NCBI RefSeq assembly: GCF_036711975.1
Contig: NC_091968.1
Coordinates: 26,149,001 to 26,213,000, forward strand
Reading direction: 5' to 3'
Length of the DNA stretch: 64,000 nucleotides
DNA from: Onthophagus taurus
Lineage: Eukaryota; Arthropoda; Insecta; Coleoptera; Scarabaeidae
Notes under the pieces: model-generated
Seen by the model: only the letters and a program-made list of their open reading frames with translations
What the model was told of the DNA's origin: nothing
The model's database searches: none
Position numbers and translations under genes: made by a program
In this document: piece after piece, positions 22,290 through 33,900 of the stretch
How positions within the stretch are numbered: position 1 is the first letter of the stretch
Layout of the letters: each line of letters begins with the position of its first letter

Positions 22290-24166
22290 TACAGGATGAT
22301 TTAAAATATATGGAGAAGATATTTTTTTTTAATAATGTTTTGACCACAACTTAATAATCACAAAGATATAGAACGTTTAAATTCAAACTGCGAATATTTC
22401 GGGGGGAAATTAATGCATAATTAACACAAATATTAAAATCTTTGTAATATGACAGTATATACGTCAAAATTAGAATTATTATAAATCAAAAAGTACAAAA
22501 GCAATTTCTAGTAACGTGGAATAAGTTTTTCTGAATCCACTGATGTACAGGATGGTTCAAATTCGATGTCCAAATAGGCTATCTTGGAAACTATAAGAGT
22601 TAGAAAAAAAGTAGCTTACATGTCATGATCTCGTTTTTCGAGAAACTGCTAATGCCGAAAACCTCAAAGCGTTATCGACTTTTGTTTTTCCCCTAGAGGC
22701 CAAAATTGAAAATATCGTAAAACCAACAAGTGCAATAATTATTTTGGTTATTATTATAGGGGGAGTATTATAATTAAGACATTATATGGGCACTTTTTAA
22801 CAAAGAATTTGATGATGCAGTCAAAAAAAATTTTTCGGCTTTAAATTCTGAAATATCATGACGATTTTCGTTTTTTTAAATGGAAACAACCAGATTATTC
22901 GCTTATTAAATTCGTTATTTTTTTCTGATTACAAAAATATAGGGTTTGACAGGTCTATTTCTTATTGTTTTAGAATAAAGTTAAAAATAAACTTTTTTTT
23001 TAGTGTCGTCAAAGAAATTAAATTTACAGTTTCCTGTAAATTATAACTAAAAATTAAAAAGCATATTTCTGATATTTGAAACAAATAACATTTGTTGAAC
23101 TATTTCATTTATATTTGTTTTAAACAAAAGTTGGAATAGATTGCATTATTTCACATTTTTTATTAATATTTAATATTATTATTATTAAATGACTTAATAA
23201 ATTATTGATAGATGGCGTTCATATATATTTTTTTTAATTCAAAAATTATTCAAAAATTTTCTGAAGTGTCAAATTAAAAATCCTGTTTTTTAAGATGGAT
23301 TACGAAAAGTTTAACATGTTAGAATGTTACATATTAAAAAATAAAGTAAATTTTATATAAATTTATAGTATCGTAATTTACAGGAAACTGTAAATTTAAT
23401 TTCTTTGACAACACTAAAATAAAGTTTATTTTTAGCTTTATTCTAAAACAATAAGAAATAGACCTATATAACCCCATATTTTTGTAATCAGAAAAAAATA
23501 ACGAATTTAATAAGCGAATAATCAGTGGTTGTTTCAATTTAAAAAAACAAAAATTGTCATAATATCTCAAAATCTAAAACCGAAAACATTTTTTTGACTA
23601 CGTCATCAAATTCTCTGGAAAAAAGTGTCCATATAATGTCTTAGTTATAATACTCCATCTATAATAATAAACAAGATAATTGCACTTGTTGATTTTGCGA
23701 TTTTTTCAATTTTGGGCTGTAGGGGAAAAACAAAAGACGATAGCACTTTGAGGTTTTCGGCATTAGTACTTTCTCGAAAAACGAGATCATGACATATAAG
23801 CTACTTTTTTTCTAACTCTTATAGTTTCAGAGTTAGCCTATTCAGACATCGAATTTGAACCACCCTGTACGTGTAAAAAGTCTAAGAAAGGACTAAATGT
23901 AAAAGAAATTCTAGAAATTGTTGATGCAGATCCAAGTATTAATCAAATTTCTTACAAATTCGAAGTAACGCACTTTAAAAATATGTTATAAATACTTGTT
24001 TTCGAGATTTTGTGATTTTGCTGAATATCAGTGATTCTCAAAACTTTAAGACGATAAGTTATTTAAAAGATTAATGCGATATCCAAGTTATTAACAAAAC
24101 ATTATTAAGAAAATCTCTTCAATTTGGCCCTTTTAGTCAGCTTCGTGTGTTATAAATCACCCTGTA
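22290..24166. mobile_element. TACAGG-ended DNA element hosting a nested foldback MITE
   Basis: The left end TACAGGATGATTTAAAATAT matches the right end ATAAATCACCCTGTA inverted. Further inside, GAAGATATTTTT..AATAATGTTTTG mirrors CAAAACATTATTAAGAAAATCTCTTC (about 24090-24120), with alignment lost in between. It contains the complete foldback element 22546-23869 and, at 23898-23960, a fragment with the same VKEILEIVDADPSINQIS reading as the transposase pieces at 28 kb. Confidence 0.6.
22546..23869. mobile_element. foldback MITE with TIRs of roughly 500 bp
   Basis: The left arm starts TACAGGATGGTTCAAATTCG and runs to about 23045. The right arm is its inverse, ending GAATTTGAACCACCCTGTA. Matching blocks include AACTCTTATAGTTTC, CTCGTTTTTCGAGAAA and TTTACAGTTTCCTGTAAATT. 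The arms are separated by only about 300 bp. Apparent ORFs in either arm are mirror images of each other and not genes. Confidence 0.88.
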
Positions 24167-25797
24167 TATGTATCCTGAACATCCTGCTTATTTTATTAAT
24201 TAAATTTAGTTATTAGTGATGTATTTTTCATAGTTTAAATGAAATTATTTTTTTTTAGAAAGTGTTAGACAACATACCATCCCAAGGAGAAGTAGTAACA
24301 ATTCCGCTTCTTTAATTTTAGTTTCTATTTAATATTTTTCGGACGCTCGCACAGTAGAGGTTGGTAGTAGAGTAGTAGTAGGTGGGGTGTCTGTGGTGTT
24401 AGCACTCCAAGCCTTAGGGTCAACGGTGAACGAGTGGGTGGTGTTAACAGAAAAGAAAAGAAAAAAAAACAGTTTGTTAGTATCCGATTTGATTTAATTT
24501 TCTTAAAAAATTATGATTAATTAATTACTAAGAGCTAAACCAAAAATAAATTTAACTTTTTATTCAATTATTGATTAATTAATTAAGAGTGGTTTGATTA
24601 AATTTATTTTTGATTTCTTTTTAATAATGTAAAAAAAATTAATAAATGAGATTTTACAAAAAGCGATTATTTTAATTTCTTTTGTAAATAAGTGGAATAA
24701 GCGACAAAAGTGTGGTGTGCTTAATTATGTTGTGTATGTGTGAGAAATTAAAAAAAATTAATTAAAAATTAATTAAAAAAAAATCCCCTCCCATTCATTC
24801 AAGAAAATTAATCAACGAAATTCGATTAATAGTGTTATTATACTTGGCCATGTGGTCGATAAAAAAATGTTAAAGTTAATTTGATTAATTAATTAATTAA
24901 TTGAGAAAAAAATAATGTTAATAAGACACCATTTCTACAATTATGGGAAAAAGAGAAATATTAAAAATAACATGATTAATTAAAAATTAATTAATTCGAA
25001 AAAAAAAAAGAAAACAATGTTGTTTTTCGTTTTTCTTATAAATATATTTGTCCACTTTGGCTCAAGTCAACAACATATACAAAAAAATATATATTATAAT
25101 CACTATATTTATCGAAATGTTTTTAAAAATTTGATTTAAAGTGCAAAATTAAAAAAAAATCTAATAAGAAAAAAAAATTATAGAATTAAAGAGAGGTTGA
25201 GAACTTAAATTTTTAACCGTTTGAATCTAAATAAAGACTAGAACTTCAGCCTCTCTTAAAAAAAAAAAAACAATTTAAAAAATCCTTTCACAACCCGTTT
25301 TTTCATTATTTAATAAATAAAAATTTATTTTTGGGGGAAAATTTAAATAAAAAAAACATAAAATAATTGAAAGAAAATAAAAATACTGAAGTGTTTTATG
25401 TGTATCGCGATAAAATAATAAAAAAAGTAAACAACAACAACCTATACATTTACGATATAAGATTTAAAATATTTAAAATAAAGAATGTAATGGTGTAAAA
25501 ACGAGAAAAAATTAATAAACTAAATATGTTATTACTAATATTTCTGTATTAATGAGTTCAGTTTTTGTAGTGAAATATTTAATAGAAAAACTCTAGAAAA
25601 AAGTGGATTCATCTTCAAATCAGAAAATCTTCTCTGTGGACATTTTATTCATAAGAATTTCTGGAACGTGTCGACTTCAAGAACTTACATTTATAAATAC
25701 AAACAACGAACCTAAGATCCTTGGCTTATTTTTAATTCAAAAATATGGAGAGATTCCGTTCAGCACCGCTAAAAACGCCAATAAAGGAAGTAGAATG
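24167..25797. other. unassigned region with a possible + strand exon end
   Basis: After a good polypyrimidine-AG at 24245-24258 the frame reads SVRQHTIPRRSSNNSASL and soon stops at about 24330; this could be the last exon of an unknown gene, but no upstream exon was found. Positions 24345-24460 are GC-richer and open on the minus strand for about 40 codons. The rest (24470-25560) is low-complexity AT-rich DNA resembling a long 3' UTR. No product is claimed. Confidence 0.25.
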
Positions 25798-26941
25798 TAC
25801 AGGGTGGTTCAAATTCGTTGTCCGAATAGGCTAACTCGGAAACTATAAGAGTTAGAAAAAAAGTAGCTTATATGTCTCGATCTCTTTTTCTAAATAAATT
25901 ATAATGTTGAAAACGTCAAAGCGCTATCGCCTTTTGTTTTTCCCCTAGAGGCCAAAATTGAAAATATCGCAAAATCAGCAAGTGCAATTATCTTGGTTAT
26001 TATTATAGGTGGAGTATTATAACTAAGACATTATACGGATACTTTTTAACAAAGAATTTCATGACGTAGTCAAAAAAAATTTTCGGTTTTAGATTTTGAG
26101 ATATCATGACAATTTTGGTTTTTTTAAATGGAAATAACCACTGATTATTCGCTTAATAAATTCCTTATTTTTTTCTGATTACAAAAATATAGGGTTTGAC
26201 AGGTCTATTTTTTATTGTTTTAGAATAAAGTTAAAAATAAAGTTTTTTTTAGTGTCGTTAAAGAAATTAAATTTACAGTTTCCTGTAAATTATAACTAAA
26301 AATTAAAAAAAACATATTTATGATATTTAAAACAAATACATTTGGTCTGTTTTTTTAAGATTAATTACGAAAAGTTTAACATATTAGAATGTTACATATT
26401 AGAAAATAAAGTAAATTTTATATAAATTTTTAGTAAAATAATTTTTACTTATAGTACGACAATTTACAGGAAACTGTAAATTTAATTTTTTTGACGCCAC
26501 TAAAAAAAAACTTTATTTTTAGCTTTATTCTAAAACAACAAGAAATAGACCTATCTAATCCCATATTTTTGTAATCAGAAAAAAATAACGAATTTAATGG
26601 TTGTTTCCATTTAAAAAAATGAAAATTGTCATGATATCCCAAAATCTAAAACCAAAAAATTTTTTTTGACTACGTCATCAAATTCTCTGTAAAAAAGTGT
26701 CCATATAATGTCTTAGTTATAATACTCCACCTATAATAATAACCAAGATAATTGCATTTGCTACTTTTACGATATTTTCAATTTTGGCCTCTAGGGGAAA
26801 AACAAAAGACGATAGCGCTTTGAGATTTTCGGCATTAGCAGTTTCTCGAAAAACGAGATCATAACATGTAAGCCACTTTTTTTCTAACTCTTATAGTTTC
26901 CGAGATAGCCTATTCGGACATCGAATTTGAACCACCCTGTA
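25798..26941. mobile_element. second copy of the same foldback MITE
   Basis: Ends TACAGGGTGGTTCAAATTCG and CGAATTTGAACCACCCTGTA, with long inverted arms carrying the same blocks as the 22.5-kb copy. It appears inserted in a decayed transposase: the left flank (about 25760-25797, CACCGCTAAAAACGCCAATA) and right flank (about 26942-27000, TTTTTTGGAAAATTCAGAAA) both match sequence repeated at 27.7 and 28.5 kb. Confidence 0.88.
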
Positions 26942-26972
26942 TTAGTACTCATCAAATTTCCTTGCCTATTTT

Positions 26973-27470
26973 TTGGAAAATTCAGAAAAATATTTAGCAG
27001 ACTACAAGAACAATGGGATTAATTTTAAATGTGGGATTTGTATTTATAAAACAATTTGCAGACCTATTCTTGATTATGAAGCTCCCATATTCCTTAATAT
27101 CAGCAAAAAGGCGACGTCGCAACTAGAAGTAGCAGAAAGATCAGCGATTAGAATAATATCCAAAGTTCGAAACCCCAGAAATCAAATTAAACCAAATTAT
27201 TCCCATTACTCAACGAATATCTCTCATCGTACAAAAAGCTTACAAAAATATGTCCTCAAAATATGTCTCCTCTTTTCCAATCCTCAAATTTTGACACTAT
27301 TTACAAGAAAATCGTGGATTCCTAAAAGATGACTTATCACTGTAACATGGACTGAAGGATCCAGCTTCAAAGTTTAACTTTAAGTTTTCATTGTATAATA
27401 ATATTATTTAATTTTTAATTGTATTGTGATAAGCTGGAATAAATATCTTTCTCTCTCTATTCAGCAGCTT
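26973..27470 (+). mobile_element. jockey-like LINE, 3' fragment of reverse transcriptase ORF
   Basis: The frame reads IYKTICRPILDYEAPIFLN then QLEVAERSAIRIISKVRNPR, the C-terminal region after the reverse transcriptase catalytic core in jockey-clade LINEs ('YK..IRP.L.YG.P.W..... L...Q....R...'). The ORF runs to a stop at 27330-27332. The element ends in GATAAGCTGGAATAAATATC and a CT-rich tail. The catalytic core itself is missing, so this is a dead 5'-truncated copy. Confidence 0.75.
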
Positions 27471-28930
27471 CTCTAGGATTCATAGAGAAGGATCATAGGA
27501 TTCTTTCAAAAACGGAAAGTGAAGTACTCAGCCAGTTAGCAAAAACTCATTTGGAGCGTAGATTTAGCATTATATTGCGATTTATTTAAGAGTTCCAAAT
27601 TCTTCATCGCCCATCATCCTCCACAACAATTTTGGCAAACCATGGAAGCAATATTTTAAATATCAAGCGCTAAAATGGTGGTGGCTAAAAGTTATATTGA
27701 AGATTCTTGCAAATTTCCAGAATAAAAATCAGATGCCATCAATATCTACAGCACCGCTAGTAACGCCAATAAAGGAAATATCCTTCTTTTGCCGCCAACC
27801 TCATCTTCCCACAACAACAAGAAATTGTGACAATGTTGAAATAGAATTTTTGAAGAATTTGTGGACTTTATTTTCTTATTTTGATGTTTTTGTTAAAAAA
27901 AAACTTAGCAAAAACTTTTACATCCTTAGAGCTGTAATATACTGAAGTACGTCGCAAAAGCTAATCCATAAGAAGGCAAAATAATTTCCATCGCAGTGCT
28001 AATGCCATAATTCGAATGTGTTTCTGCGTCTGAAAGGAAATTAATGGTTGCTGGTCGACATGGAGTGAATGTAGAAGAAGAAATTCTAGAAATTGTTGAT
28101 GCAGATCCAAGTACTATGTAGTACTAATCAAATTTCTCACCAACTCAAAACGCAGGCAAGTGTTCCAAAGATGTTCGCCTTGGTTATTTTTGTGTCAACG
28201 TCAAGAACTTATATTCTTAAAAGTTAACTATGTTGAAAATTCGAATTTGGCAATACTTATTAAACTGAACGAGACTAAATCATGATCATCAAAAACATTT
28301 ACAATTATAAACAATGAACCTAAGTGTCTTGGCTTATTTTTAATTCGAAAATATGCCAATATAACGCCAATAAATGAAGTAGCAGATCCTTTTTTTTGCA
28401 ACCAACCTCGTTTTTCTCGTCGACATGGAGTGAATGTAAAAGAAGAAATTCTAGAAATTGCCGATGCAGATCCAAGTACTAATCAAATTTCTCACCAATT
28501 CAAAGCGCAGGCAAGTGTTCCAAAGATGTTCTCCTTGCTTATTTTTTGGAAAAATCAGAAAAATATTCAGCAGCTTCTTTATGGACTCATAGACTATCAT
28601 CATAGGATTTTTTGTTTGTTTCTAAAAAGCAAAATGACTCATTTGGAGCTTAGCTTTACCATTACATTGCGATTTATTTAAGACTTCCAAATTCTTCATC
28701 GCTTTTCAACCTCCGCAATGCTTTTGGTAAACCATGGAAGCAACATTCTAAATGTCAAGTACCATGGGGGTGGCTAATAGTTATATTGAAGAAGTGAAAA
28801 ATAGCTAAGAAAATTTTTGCAAACTGCCAGAATAAAAATCCCTCTTTTGCCTCCAACCTCATCATCCAACAACAAGAAGAAATTGTAATCAGAAATTTGA
28901 AACTACTCGAAAATCATGTTAATAATTTTA
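27470..28930 (+). mobile_element. tandem fragments of a dead mariner-type transposase
   Basis: A ~955-bp segment is present about 1.5 times: GAATGTGTTTCTGCGTCTGA near 28015 recurs near 28969, and GCGATTTATTTAAGA near 27580 recurs near 28670. Two frames (about 28070-28190 and 28430-28550) read HGVNVEEEILEIVDADPST and HGVNVKEEILEIADADPST followed by NQISHQFKAQASVPKM. These match the helix-turn-helix start of mariner-like transposases ('EEILEIVDEDPSTS.R.IA..'). Further pieces lie at 23.9, 25.7 and 26.95 kb. Stops and frameshifts break every copy. Confidence 0.65.
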
Positions 28931-29072
28931 TTGTTGAAGATTTTCTGAATTTTTTATAATAATAATGCGAATGTGTTTCTGCATCTGAGAGGAAATTAAT
29001 CGCAGCACGTGTTATTTTGATTCGAAATTGTGCCTCAAATTGGTGAAAAAACGAGACACAATTTTCGTTCAA

Positions 29073-29191
29073 GATGCCGAAAGTTTACTTTAAGCAGCAC
29101 CTTTACACTGAAGATGACATTAGAGAGGCATTAAGACTGATTGAAACAAAAAGCTGTCTTTGAGACAATTTGCAAAGAAGTTTCAAATAGA
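29073..29191 (+). pseudogene. pogo/pipsqueak-type HTH transposase start, interrupted
   Basis: The ATG at 29073 reads MPKVYFKQHLYTEDDIREAL then RLIETKS; after a one-base shift it continues LRQFAKKFQID. This matches the 'YTEEDI..AL..I..G..SLR.AAK.FGIP' pipsqueak-type helix-turn-helix of pogo/jerky transposases. It breaks off exactly where the Tc1-like element begins (29192). No convincing continuation was found after 29909. Confidence 0.5.
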
Positions 29192-29909
29192 TACAGTACA
29201 GCTCAAAAGATTTTCGATCACCCAGTCTGCTGTATTCAGAGTTCTTAAGAACTGCCATACTCATAGAGGCTTTGTAACGAAGAAACAACCAGGAAGGAGG
29301 ACCAATCCTAGGCTCAGAAGTTGTTCATATCCAGCTCATCTGGAGCGACGAAGCAAGTTCCTGATGTTTGAAATTGATGGCATATCATGAACTCTGATAC
29401 CCATTTCGATCCCAAGTACCAATTGGTCACCATAAAGCACAGAGGTGGAAGCATCATGGTGTGGGGGTGCTTCAAAGCTATCGGAACGACGCACCTTATC
29501 TGGGCATGCTTCCCTGGGCATGCAAAAACATGGATCGAGGTTGTGTTTCACTTCAGAGATGTCGCCAACTGGTTCGCGCAGGATACTCTGAAACACAAGC
29601 CGAAGGTCGTTCGGGCCAGATGATGAAAAATTCCGACAGTTGCAGGCAGAAAGGGATATTCCACTAAGTATTAAGTTGATGTTTACATAAAATTGCTATT
29701 GAATACTCCAGAGTACAGAGCTTCTAGAAATATCTTATGTTTCCACGATTATTGGATTTGTCATTTTGTGTTATTTTGATAAATTATTTTGCTTATAAAA
29801 ACTGATGTGAGTTTGATGTTCAAAACATGTTGGAATCATGTAAAATATCTTCCGAAATGCTACTGCACACATAAAACAAAAATATGATACACTTTTGAGC
29901 GGTACTGTA
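29192..29909 (+). mobile_element. short Tc1-like element with degenerate transposase
   Basis: Bounded by TACAGTACAGCTCAAAAG and its inverse CTTTTGAGCGGTACTGTA. Inside, broken frames read SAVFRVLKNCHTHRGFVTKK, then HLIWSDEASSS (29330-29360, first catalytic Asp region) and GGSIMVWGCFKAIGTTHLIW (29430-29500), which are Tc1 transposase blocks. At 718 bp it is about half the usual size, with stops and frameshifts. It apparently landed in a pogo-like gene fragment. Confidence 0.75.
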
Positions 29910-30876
29910 AGTTGGTATAGAAATGGAAGCAAATCTGAGCCAGAAAGTTATGGCCAATTGGCAATGACTGATCCAGAGATTTTAATTGGAGGAACAAACT
30001 GAGCCAGAAAAAGCTAGAACAGTTGGAAGAATCTTGAAGTGTTTCCACAAATGATCCCTTCATTATCTATAGGTTTTACGAAAAGTTTTCGAATTGATAA
30101 ATGCATGAAATTTAGATGAAATAAGTTTCTTTTCGAACCCATACAGAGTGAAGTGAGTCGTGAAGAGCAATACAAAATACTACATTGCAAAAGTAGAAGA
30201 AAGGATGGAAAATTTAATGTCAAGTAGCTGTTGAAGAAAAATACTTAGTAGAAATGGAAATCATTCAAAGCAACCTTCCTGCTCTGCCACAACATGGAGG
30301 AACAGGACGCACTGAAAAACAAACTTATATTTGATGTAGATTTCAGCTTCAACTTAAAAGTCTTTATGAGACAAATTACATATTTCTACTCTACTGATAT
30401 ACAATGTACATTGGTGCCTCTAACATGTTTAGTTCGAAAATTTGGAACCATATGATTCTTGCAAATTATAGAAAATACGAAAGATTTCAATTTTATCTCG
30501 TTTTTACACCACTACACCCTATAAAAAAAACAAAGATATGTAATAATAATAATAATAATAATAGAAATAATAGAATATAAGGTGATTACGATCTTGTGAT
30601 TTCATTTAAATCATTATTAAAAATATCTTAATAAAAGTTGCATAATTAATTTCTTTCTAATACAAGTCAATGTCAAATTTTTTAGGTTGGTAATATCTAA
30701 ACGTCAATTTGACATAACTTGATTGGTTAATATAGGTTATTATCGTATTATGTAACTTTTGTTAAGAAGATATTTTTACATAAATGACCCAAATAAAATC
30801 AGAAGAAAGTAAAAATCCTTATTTAAAAAAAAAAAATGATTATGAAACTAACCTTTTCCGTTCATAAATTTTTAAG
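29910..30876. other. unassigned region downstream of how
   Basis: No gene recognised. Part may be the 3' UTR of the long how transcript, which ends translation at 30877. It includes a TAA/AAT microsatellite (about 30540-30570). Decayed coding-like sequence at about 29910-30330 does not match a family I can name. Confidence 0.35.
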
Positions 30877-30953
30877 TTAAGACAACGCACCAGCCCTGGG
30901 ATACGGGTGGTCGCGCATTTGCCCCAAATGCCTGCGCTGTTTCGCCGCAGCAC
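30877..30953 (-). CDS. how: how long-isoform terminal exon (nuclear-signal tail)
   Basis: After acceptor TGCGTAG the frame reads [20 protein letters not shown] then AGALS and TAA (30877-30879). This corresponds to the KQQRR...REHPYQR tail of Drosophila How(L) and the RVHPYQR nuclear signal of quaking. It joins in phase to an internal donor (TTCGG/GTGGGT, 34433-34434) inside the last short-form exon. It is too short for ORF scans. Confidence 0.9.
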
Positions 30954-33900
30954 CTACGCATATAGCCGTTTATCATTAAAAAACATCTCAATCTTTCAAA
31001 AAATAAAAAAATAATAAAAATACGATAACGCAAAAATACAATTTGAGTTACGATATAAAAAGTTGGTATACAGAAAAATCTTAAGATTAAAAAAAATTAC
31101 GTACAAAGTACTAATTATAATAATAATAATAGATATATATTTTTTTTAAGTGTTTAAGTAATAATAATACTAAGATATAAATTTATAAATAAGAATATGA
31201 TGTATTATATTGTGATGTAATATAAAAAAGCACCAAATATTGTGATGTATCCTAATTTGTTTTGTAACGTAAAGCTGAGGTAAAAAAGACTAAATTATTT
31301 TTAAAAAAATGCAATTAAAAATTTGATAACTCAACTTCCAATATTTATATGTACAGGTGTCCAGCAACGATTTTACAATACTTCACTCGTGGTCCGAAAA
31401 TAAATCATTGGTGAGATATTTAAAATTTTAGTTACATAAGTTAATAATGAACGGTTTTGAGAAGAATTGATGAAAATGTCTCAACCAGCATTAGAAGCAT
31501 TTCTGCACAAGAAAACTTTTTATCACTACAACACTGTTCAAGCTTTTATTGAAAATGATGGCGAAAATAACATAACAGAACTCATAATTACATACATTTT
31601 TAATAAAATGATCCTACAAGATTACTACTTTATGCATGATGGAGCACCGCCACATACTTAGATGACAAATTTGGCAATAAGTGGATTGACCACCTCGTTC
31701 ACCAGATTAAAAAACACGTTAAAAATTAAAAAAAAGCGACTAACACTAGATTAACTTCAGTTATAAAACTTCTATTATATAATAACTAACTTCAGGTTTA
31801 AAATGTCAACCTCAATTTTGACATATTTGTAATCTTCATTAAAAATCCTTTAAAATGAGTACAAACACGACATATTTATCTTCAATATTAATGAAGTTAT
31901 GGTCAACTTCCGGTTAAGAATGTCAACGTCAATTTTGACGTATTTGTAATCGTCGTGAAAAATCCTTTAAAATGAGACCAAAGATGATACGTTTAATTCT
32001 AATATTACTCGAGATATAAGCAACTTCCGGTTTGAAATGTCAATGTCATTTTGACATATTTTTAATTTTTATAAAATGTCTTAATATTAGTCACAAAAAC
32101 AAAAATATAATAATAAAAAAAAATTAAGGTTGGTATTAATATTTAAGAATTAAACTGCTATCTTCATTGTTGCTAACTTCGGGTTTAATGTTTTTTATTC
32201 TAACTTTTTTGTTTTTTTGAGATAAGTGCGTCATGTTTGGACTCATTTTAAAGGTTTTTTAATAAAGAATACATCATTAAAGAACACGATGAAGTTGTCC
32301 ATTTGTCTATTATGTGATAATTAACTTCAGGTTTAAAATGTCAACCTCAATTTTGACATATTTGGAATCTTCATTAAAAATCCTTTAAAATGAGTACAAA
32401 CACGACATATTTATCTTCAATATTAATGAAGTTATGGTCAACTTCCGGTTAAGAATGTCAACGTCAATTTTGACGTATTTGTAATCGTCGTGAAAAATCC
32501 TTTAAAATGAGACCAAACATGATACGTTTAATTCTAATATTACTCGAGATATAAGAACTTCCGCTTTTGAAATGTCAATGTCATTTTGACATATTTTTAA
32601 TTTTTATAAAATGTCTTAATATTTGTCACAAAAACAAAAATATAATAAAAAAAAAATAAAAAATTAAGGTTGGTATTAATATTTAAAAATTAAATTTCTA
32701 TCTTCATTGTTGCTAACTTCGGGATTAATGTTTTTTATTCTAACTTTTTTGTTTTTTGAGATAAATGCATCATGTTTGGACTCATTTTAAAGGTTTTCTA
32801 ATGAAGATGACAAATATGTCAAAATTGACGTTGACGTTTCAAACCGGAAGTGATTGTATTTCCGTTAATATTAAAGTTAAATATGTCGAGTTTGGACTCA
32901 TTTTAAAGGATTTTGTATGAGGTTGACAAATATGTCAAAATTAAAGTAGAAAGTCGAACTTTTTGGCTTTTTGAGATAAATACGTCAAGTTTGGACTCAC
33001 TTTAAAGGTTATTTTATGAAGATTACGAATATAATTAGTTAGTTCTAGTTTTAGTACAATAAAAGTGTTATTAAACGAAGTGTCGTCAAAATGTTATTAA
33101 ACTTGATTATAATTATTTAGAAAACAAGGTTCGAATTGATGTGGCAACAAGTTTAATTATTACACCTTCTGATAGCGAAACTGTTAAAATTTATCAGAAT
33201 ATTAATTGTGGGTCGGTTAATCCAATAAAAGTGAATAGAACGTTATTGATTTTTCTTTTCTGGGAATTTTTTCTGAACAAATATCGTACCAACTGAAAAT
33301 GGTGCGCATATTGAACATTTATTATGACATCATTCTTTTTCAATTTGTTAAATATTCCTTGTTTTTATGCTGGTTGAAGGATTTTCTTCAACAACCTTTG
33401 CTGATGATGTTAACAACTTATGAAACGAAAACTGAATATCTCGAAAATGGACCATTTAGAATATGCTGAAGTGTTGTACAATCGTTGCGGGACACCCTGT
33501 ATATTAAATATGTGTAATATGTATAAAATTAAATGGCAAAAATGCGTCTTGTTCGCATTAAAAATTAAAATAAAAAAATAACTAAAAATCTTAATAATAA
33601 TAATAATAATAACAGCGGGTACGTATCGATAAAAAATATACATAACATTGCTCTAAAAATTGACTATGAAACGGTTTGACCAGAGAGGTATATTCTGAGG
33701 TTTCGTTAATTATCCTTCCTTTGCAATCATCTTTTGGCTCCTACTTTAGTACCTAATTATATTTTAGCGGTTTAAGTTCAAAAAAATAAAATAAAATTAT
33801 CACAGGAAACAATTAATTACAAATATAAAAGAATAAAAACTTTGTAAAAAAATGTACAAAAAAAATGCAACCGTGTCTATTTAAAATTTGAAATGAAAAT

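Noticed and set aside
22858..26642. Several 60-80 codon frames on both strands with near-identical sequence
   Set aside because: They lie in the inverted arms of the two foldback MITEs and are mirror copies of noncoding repeat.
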